From: Leptodontidium sp. MPI-SDFR-AT-0119
Taxonomy: Eukaryota; Ascomycota; Leotiomycetes; Helotiales; Leptodontidiaceae
Direction of reading: 5' to 3'
Length of the DNA stretch: 64,000 nucleotides
Assembly: GCA_020726505.1 (NCBI GenBank)
Contig: JAHLEZ010000003.1
Span: 2,294,001-2,358,000 of the forward strand
The notes below the pieces were generated by a model. The model made no database searches. It was not told the DNA's origin and was given only the letters and a program-made list of their open reading frames with translations. Shown one piece after another: positions 57,651 through 64,000 of this stretch. The position numbers and the translations under genes are program-made. How positions within the stretch are numbered: position 1 is the first letter of the stretch; each line of letters begins with the position of its first letter.

Positions 57651-58754
57651 CTACCCCCCCCTCTGGAAAAAGCTCGTCCTCGAGCGTTAGTCTATCTCCT
57701 TATTACTATCGAGGTCGTCGTAGTCGTTAACACTATCTTCCTATACTTTAATCTATTTAAGTAGCTTAGTAGGGGGTCTTACTTACTCGGGGTGACTAAG
57801 GTGGAAATCCCTGACTTTGTATAAAGTGTACTTAAGGTTAAAGGCATCGTACTAGTCTAAGTTAACGTCTTAATTAAGTTAAGTGATATAGTAAGACAAA
57901 GTCTTACTCTTCTTACGGTAAGTAAGTACTTCTTCTAGTTCTTATTCGTCGTCGCCTATAATATTAATCGGCGGGGGGGCATCTTGTACTTGGCCTAATA
58001 AGGGGTCGTTAAGGTCTCGGCGTAGCTTACTAGCCAGAAAGACGTTGTAAACCTTTATACTCGCTAGTAATTCTAGGCGGTACGAGTGTCTTACCTTCTC
58101 GAGCACTCTAAATAGTCTATTAATTAATATATTTAACTTCTTAAATAGACGGAGTGTCTTAAAGTAGCGCATGTCGAGCTAGACTAAGCTGTCTTTATTA
58201 AAGTCGATATCGCGGCGAGAGGCGTTGTAAGACTTAACTATCTTGGCTTAAGCTATAGTGAGGTTCGATCGAGTTATGTCTTAAGCTTTCTTATAGCGTT
58301 AGGTATAGTTAATAGCTTATTAAGTGTTTAACTTATTAGCGGGGGTAGCTAAGTCTAGTAAGTCAATTTTCCAGTCCTAATTCGTGTGTGGTGTGTATTT
58401 ATAGACTACCTTAAATAGAGAAAGTCCCCCTAGGGAATCGTGTGAAAAGGACATTTAAGTGTAATTTATAATAAAGAAGTACTCTAACTAGTCGTCTTAG
58501 TAATACGTAATAAAAGGTCAGAGTCGTTTCTATAAGTATTAGTTGTATACTTTGGTCTAGTCGTCTGTCTATAGGTGGTTAGTAATAGACAGCTGTCTCT
58601 TAGTTCCGAGGATCTTGTTAAGGGCGGTCTAAAACTTAGAGACAAACTAGGGGCCTTTGTTAAAAGTGATAGTCAAGGGAGCGCTAAAGTAATAATATAT
58701 ATAGTATATATATATAATAGCTAACTTCTGAGTATTTGTCGTCTTCTAGTAAGG
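57402..58754 (-). mobile_element. Ty3/gypsy retrotransposon, 3' part, decayed
   Basis: The minus strand reads as the end of a gypsy Pol. At about 58500-58680 is the integrase core, with FVSKF-stop-TALNKILGTKRQL and a degraded HxxTDxxTKVYN block. Family members have HPQTDGQTE there, so the catalytic Glu is changed to Lys and two Gln codons are stops. At 57942-58172 the integrase C-terminal segment (RLFRVLEKVRHSYRLELLASIK) is still open for 76 codons. PPT and 3' LTR follow. The upstream part (RT, RNase H, gag, 5' LTR) is missing because a copia element begins at 58755; it may resume beyond 64000. The element is inactive. Confidence 0.8.
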
Positions 58755-58953
58755 TGTCGTGCAAGAGCACGCCTAGAGGCTCCACAGAGGCGAAATTGAC
58801 GTATTATTGAAGTATGCGCAGTACTGTAATTGATGGTTGTTTTTTTTCTACGTATGGTCTATTCAAGCTCCCTGAATATGGAGGTCGCGGGCGCTTTAGC
58901 CATAGTGCCTTTAATTAGGCTCGCTTAGCCGGCCTACTATAACCTGCACGACA
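58755..58953 (-). repeat. 3' LTR of Ty1/copia element
   Basis: A 199-bp segment with perfect 9-bp inverted ends TGTCGTGCA...TGCACGACA. On the minus strand it follows a purine-rich GGCGAGGGGGTG tract (PPT). Its left edge abuts gypsy integrase sequence. The 5 bp outside the left end are TAAGG, a candidate target-site duplication. Confidence 0.78.
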
Positions 58954-59185
58954 CACCCCCTCGCCAAGGACAATACTAAGCTTTAGCGAAGCAAACAAGT
59001 ACTCAACAAATATAATAGACAATAGGAAATCGACATATAATATATAACTGACAATATAAAAGCGACAGACAGTAAGGGAAAATAATAAGTAGTAGCTAAA
59101 GTAAACATACTAAACGTTTAAATAAGAGTATATAGACAACTACTCCCTTATCGTAACTTCCTTTTATAAACATACTAAATTCAAA

Positions 59186-60026
59186 ATAAGTCGTGTCTCT
59201 GCCGCTAAGTTAGCCGCCCGCGCCTCTCGGCGCTCTAACCTCGCCGCTACTCACGTAACAAAGAAGGTACGTTTCCCTTATATTTTACTAATTTAAGATT
59301 AGTTCCGACGTTGTCTAAGTTAAAAAGTTAAGAAGTTAAGTAAGTTAGAGTATATTAACTAGCTGTAATAGTCTACCGCCGCTCCTCGCCGCCGCACCCC
59401 CTCTCTTGCGCCCCCTCCTACCGCCCTTGCCACCCCCTCTCGCCGCCGCGCTAAGGCAAGTGCTAATAAGGAGGTCCCTTACTCGGTATACGTTAAAGCT
59501 GCCTTAAAAAGTGACCTCCTTGTTAACATCTGTTAAGATGCCGCTAGCTTGGCTCGGTGCCTTTGGTGCTATAGTTAGAATTATAGTTGCGCCGGTCCTA
59601 TTAGGCCTACTATTACGGTGGCTTTTGCCGCCTTTTTAGAGGAGAAGCGTAGTGCCTCGCGCACCTACGTAAGTTTGACTTTAGTTCTTATAGTTTTAAG
59701 TTTAATTAACTCTAAGTAATAGTTAAAATCCCTTTAGGCCGCGGTTTGTGAGGCTCTTATTGCTCTTAGTATATTTATTCCGTCTTTATAATAACTTTAA
59801 AGAGACTGACTTTAGTTGTTTAGCCGCTGCCGCCCCCGCCCCCGCCGCTGCCCCTACCCCCGCCCCCCGCCTAATCCTCTTACTTATTCGGGTTAGTGTT
59901 AGTGCTAGTGTTGTTAGTGCTAGTGCTAGTATTACTACTGCTACTAATAATGCTAGTAGTGTGGCCGCCCGCCGCCGCCGCATTAAGGAGTTACTAGTAG
60001 AGCTAATAAACTTATTAGTAGTTTAA
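59186..60026 (+). pseudogene. GC-rich decayed ORF on the strand opposite the copia pol
   Basis: Between the end of copia pol (about 60500) and its 3' LTR, the plus strand has three coding-like segments. At 59186-59268 is an Ala/Arg-rich start (SRVSAAKLAARASRRSNLAA, with ATA where a start could have been ATG) ending at a GTACGT donor-like site. At about 59375-59670 is one frame with a Pro/Arg-rich part, then VKAALKSDLL and a Cys-rich CLWCY-x6-C motif with internal stops at former Gln-like codons, ending near another GTAAGT. At 59748-60026 is an open 92-codon Ala/Pro then Ser/Val/Thr-rich frame ending in RRRRIKELLVEL. GC content is far above the surroundings. Family and function are unknown. 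Confidence 0.45.
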
Positions 60027-63000
60027 TTCGCGACTTAATAACGGCTTAAGAACGTACCCCTTTAAAGTTATAGTTTACTACTTTATAAGTAGCTTAGGAA
60101 CGGGCCCTTATATACTTACTTTACGTTAGTTTAGTTGTGGCTTTAGCTAAAATAGAATTCTTGCCCTCTAATAACTTAAAAAGAACGTACTTGACGTGAC
60201 TATATTACTTTAGAAAATACAAAGGAAAACAAAAGAGTGTGTTTTGTAATAAAGTATAAGCTTTAATTAAGCTCTTCTACTGACGCCCTAGTATTTTATA
60301 AGTTAAGTAATACGACAAAAGTCTTAAACTTTTAGCGTAAGAGGTTTTTAGTAAGGCTATTAGCGTATATCTCACTACTAGGCAAATACGTAACCTTAAA
60401 ACTGCCTTTTTAGTACTCTTAGTGTAGCTATATATTCTAAATATTAACGTGCTTAAGCTTAGTTAATATACGTTAGTTTTCTTTAATTATAAGCCTAATC
60501 GTCTATTAGTTGTCGTAGAAGATATTCTAGGGGCACCCTATATTAAGGTACATTTCTCTAAAGAGCCTCTATAATACTATAACCTCCTTTATAGTTCGCT
60601 CCACCCTTAAGAGCTCGGCTTTTATAATTAAAGTAATAACTATGTCTTACTTAAATACTTTCTATAGTATAATACCCCCAAATAAAAGAATAATAAGCCC
60701 TTATAAAGAACGCCTAGTTTCTAAATTATTTACGAAAGAGGCATTAAACGCTATTATAAGTTACGTTTCGCGCTATTAATAGTTATAAACAATCCCTAAG
60801 AAGCGTGTACTAAACAAGTAACGTATCGTCTAATCGACAGCCTATAAGTGCTTCTGGCTTAAGTTCGTTAAGAATTGCGACAGCTGTGAAGCTACAAAAG
60901 CTACGTCTAGTCTAATTATAACCGCCGTATATAAGACAAATCCGACCTTTTCTTAGTACTCCTTGATTTATGCCTTCGTCGCTTTGCCAGTGTTTTTGAC
61001 TAAGTCGTAATATAGTAGAGGGGTACTCAGGCAGTTACTATTTACTAAGCTGAATTTCCGGGCCACCTTCTCTATATATATGTCGTGGACTAACGTGACT
61101 GTTTTTATATGTCTGTCCCGTATAATTCGTACCCCTAGAAACCACTCCACGTCACTTATTACAGTTAGCTCGTAGGCTTTACTAAGGCCATCAGTAATTT
61201 TAGTCACTATAACGATGTTTGACTTATAGTATAACACTTATATATCGTCTACGTAAAAGGCCACAAACACTATGCGCTTGTCGTTTATAAATATATAAGG
61301 CTCTTTTATAAGTAGCTTTAAACTAAGGCTTTTAAGTATAACTAAGAAGTCGCTATACTAAAGGGCTAGGGAGTCGCGTAGGCTATATAGGGCTCTGTCG
61401 ATCTCTACAATTATACCGGGCTACTTAAAACCGTCAAGGAAGTAACAGTAAACAAGTGCACTTCGTTTGTCTCGTTTTATATTAATAAAAGCGTTCACGA
61501 CGTCGTACTACTTAACTTCTAGATTAAATTAAGCTACTAAGGCCATTATAACACGAAAAGACCTCGCTGTTAGTGTAAAGGCGTACGTAGAGAATATAAT
61601 AATATCCTCTTATAAGTCACCCCTAGTAATAATACGCGATTTAGTACGTATAAGTTATCTAGCTAAATTAACTTTATAAGTAAACACTTATTTTAGTAAT
61701 ATAAGCGTCGTTTTAGCGTTTGCCTTAGGCATAATATATTAGTATTTCCTAGTCTAGAGGTTCTCTATTTCCTTACGTGCGTCCTTTTAGAAGCGTTCTC
61801 CCCACAAGTACTAGTTTAAGTTCTACTAGTACTTTAGTACTATTAGAAGCTTTGCCTAATATAGTTATATTGTTTTAGAACTTATAGTTTCTTGTGTTCT
61901 AATCGTTTCGCCACTAACTATAGTTATAAAGACAGTATATATAGTTTTATAGTCTTTATTATCTTCTCGCGTTACGTCTTTATTCTAAAATGTTATAATA
62001 AAAGATACGATTTGCGTATAGTTCTTGTCTTTTTAGTCTATAGACTCAGCGCTTAGGAGCTCCCTTGTCGTAAAGGAGTATACTCTCGACTTAATCTTTA
62101 ACCGTTTATTTAATTATATTGTCTCTCTAGTTCGCCTTCTCCGCTAAGCTCGAGTGATAAAGTGTAATTGACTTTAATTAAGTGCTTATAACACTTCGTT
62201 TAAGGTCTCTTAAGACATAATTTCTTTTAATAAGGGTTATATTATTGTCTTTAACAGTGTGTTTTTTAGGAGTAATTATTATTTTTCCTTTGGCTCGTCG
62301 TCGTAATCCTCCTTAAACGAGGTGTTTTCGTGCTATAGTGCACTTCCTAGACTTACACTAGTTACTTTAGGTTAGTTTAGTAATTAACTCTAGCTATCTC
62401 ATACTTCACTCTAAATTACAACTTAAGGTATTAATTTACGCGCACCCTTAATTTAGCGTAGTAGTTTCGCACTTAGGGCACTCCTCCTAGGCTCGATATA
62501 TTCGTTTCGTTATATCTAGCTTCAAGTCTATCTTAGTGTACTTAGGCTTTTTATTATTACTAGAATTATTATGTCGTCCTTGTCAAGCTTTATGTCGTCC
62601 TCTAACGTGTTAATTCGTGAATTTAATAATACTATCTTATTTTAGTACTCTCGTGGAACAGGCAGTCCCGCCTTAGTAGTTACGTGCCAGACTACTTCCG
62701 TAAAAACTTCGTCGACTTTTATTAAGTCAGACAGTAGCCTATTTAATTTAGTACTGTTTTTCGCCTCTATATACTCGTCCGCTACGTGTTCGATAGCTAA
62801 CTCGGCGTCTTAAGTGGCTTTAGGCTCTATAAGTATATTAACGACTTGTTTAAGTATTAGTAGTAATTAGCCGACTATTACCTACTTACTATAGAACTAT
62901 ACTTTATTAAAAATAACGTTTCAGGTACGTATTATACGCTTTAATAAGGGTATTTAAATCCTATATATATTAGTTATATAGTAGCTAACTAAGTAACCGA

Positions 63001-64000
63001 CGTGCCCCCTTAGGTTGACTTTAAAGCCTCTCTTGTCACAGAGAGCTTATTAGTCTTTAATTATCACGTAGGCTTTAGCGCTATACACAAAAGTATTACT
63101 CTAGTTAAGTCTCAAATTAACTAGTAACCTCTTTATTATATATAGATCGTACTACCGAAAATACTGCCTAAACTATACTTCTAGGACTTCGTTTGGCGAC
63201 TATATAACTCTCCTAGCCAATAGCGACATATTATATAAGTATATAGCCGTCAAAACAGCCTCCGGCTATAGCTTAAATAGTAGATTAGCGCCTGTTATTA
63301 TTTTTAAGGCCTTAGTAATTAGCTCCCTACTAACTCTTTCTGCACCTCTATTTAGCTTATACGTGTAAACAGGAGTAGGCTCTAAGTCGATGCCATTGTC
63401 TAACGCCTATTAGTCGTACTAAGTCTAGTATCTTGTGTTAATTACAGACGTGTCGTTATTGGACCTGACTTTATATATAGCCAGACCGTATTAGCGTCTA
63501 GTCTATGCCTCAAATACTTCAAGTACTCCTATAATTAACTCGTTAGCTTTACTCGTGAGTATAAATACGAAAAGTTTTCTACTATATTCGTCCTTAATTA
63601 ACAATAGCCAGTATATGCTATTATAGCTTATAAAGTAGTTAAATAAGTCCTATGCGACTCTAAAGAAAGGTCTCGGGGACTTATTGTCTAACTCTCTACG
63701 TAATAGTCGTTAATTTAAGTATATTATAGCACAGCTTTTACATTATATACTAGTGATTCCATTGATTTGGACATTGCGGGTATACTTTATAAGAGCTTCT
63801 AAGGCCATTTTGCCGAGGTGACTAGCCCGTAAGTGCCACATCTCTACTATATCGCTACGGGGCCGTAGGAACCGGCGGGTTGACTAAAAGGTATACTTCT
63901 TAAGAGGGTGTAGTCGTCTACTAATCGTCGGGTATATTATTATAGTAGGAGATTTACGTGTCTTTATGAATATATATAGTTATAGAGAGCGCGAGCAGTT

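Larger units (their letters stand above)
56940..64000. other. AT-rich, RIP-like repeat block
   Basis: From about 56940 to the edge the sequence is dominated by TA and AT steps, with few CA and TG steps, while CG is still present. Coding remnants carry C-to-T type nonsense changes (Q to stop, R to stop). This is the expected product of repeat-induced point mutation, which converts CpA to TpA on both strands of duplicated DNA. The change in composition is sharp, about 90 bp after the sterol acyltransferase stop codon. Confidence 0.8.
58755..64000 (-). mobile_element. Ty1/copia retrotransposon, decayed, runs off the window
   Basis: On the minus strand, copia Pol domains run from the right edge leftwards. 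GAG-pre-integrase is at about 63655-63850 (WHLRASHLGKMALEAL, then a CxxC-type zinc motif). The integrase core follows with a DEYSRK segment near 63560-63600. Reverse transcriptase carries an intact YVDDI catalytic motif at 61241-61255, then an open 89-codon stretch at 60968-61237 (LSKAYELTVISDVEWFLGVRI, YIEKVARKF). RNase H is at about 60500-60750 (remnant of ASFxxN...LFGG...AELL). Domain order integrase-RT-RNase H is copia-type. Many frames are broken by TAG/TAA/TGA. Gag and the 5' LTR lie beyond 64000. It is inserted in the gypsy element. Confidence 0.82.

Noticed and set aside
1..64000. CRISPR arrays, bacterial operons, prophage or biosynthetic gene cluster
   Set aside because: The window is fungal nuclear DNA with spliced genes; no spacer-repeat arrays and no backbone biosynthetic enzyme were seen.

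Overview
The window is nuclear DNA from a filamentous ascomycete (Pezizomycotina). Protein-coding genes are split by short introns, mostly 45-65 nt, with GTAAGT-like donors, CTAAC/CTGAC branch sites and NAG acceptors. Fungus-specific families are present: AcrB, But2 C-terminal domain, ARE-type sterol acyltransferase and GH115. The right end carries RIP-like decay. The F-box and But2 families and the 3'-UTR style fit Leotiomycetes (Helotiales), but that placement is inference from memory, not a search.

Layout. The left edge holds the 3' end of a tandem hevein-type chitin-binding gene (3-506). From 2.8 to 10 kb lie the CCR4 deadenylase, a mitochondrial LYR protein head-to-head with a mitochondrial hot-dog thioesterase, and a frameshifted But2-like secreted protein. 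From 13.7 to 22.7 kb lie the ubiquitin-network protein AcrB and the DNA primase large subunit, separated by about 4.5 kb with no recognisable gene. From 23.6 to 31.9 kb lie an F-box pseudogene with two in-frame stops, an intron-containing tRNA-Gln(UUG), a lineage-specific coiled-coil protein, a small membrane protein and a badly decayed unknown gene. From 31.9 to 38.6 kb lie a cytochrome b561 protein with a long RS-rich tail, kinetochore NNF1 and a PH-domain protein. From 40 to 51 kb lie a GH115 alpha-glucuronidase, an intron-containing tRNA-Gln(CUG), a secreted type-B carboxylesterase and a large secreted protein of unknown function. From 51.3 to 56.8 kb lie AP-1 gamma-adaptin, with a 10-nt first coding exon, and a sterol O-acyltransferase.

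At about 56.94 kb the composition changes abruptly to AT-rich sequence poor in CA/TG and rich in TA, and it stays so to the end. This block is a nested pair of minus-strand LTR retrotransposons. A Ty1/copia element (3' LTR 58755-58953, pol to beyond 64000) is inserted into the integrase region of a Ty3/gypsy element (3' LTR 57402-57650). Inside the copia element, between the end of pol and its 3' LTR, lies a GC-rich, coding-like segment on the opposite strand with a Cys-rich motif. It is the most unusual item here.

The host genes do not form a biosynthetic cluster; they are mostly housekeeping genes. Exon structures below were read by eye, using frame continuity, splice signals and remembered family sequence, and each has been checked to sum to whole codons.
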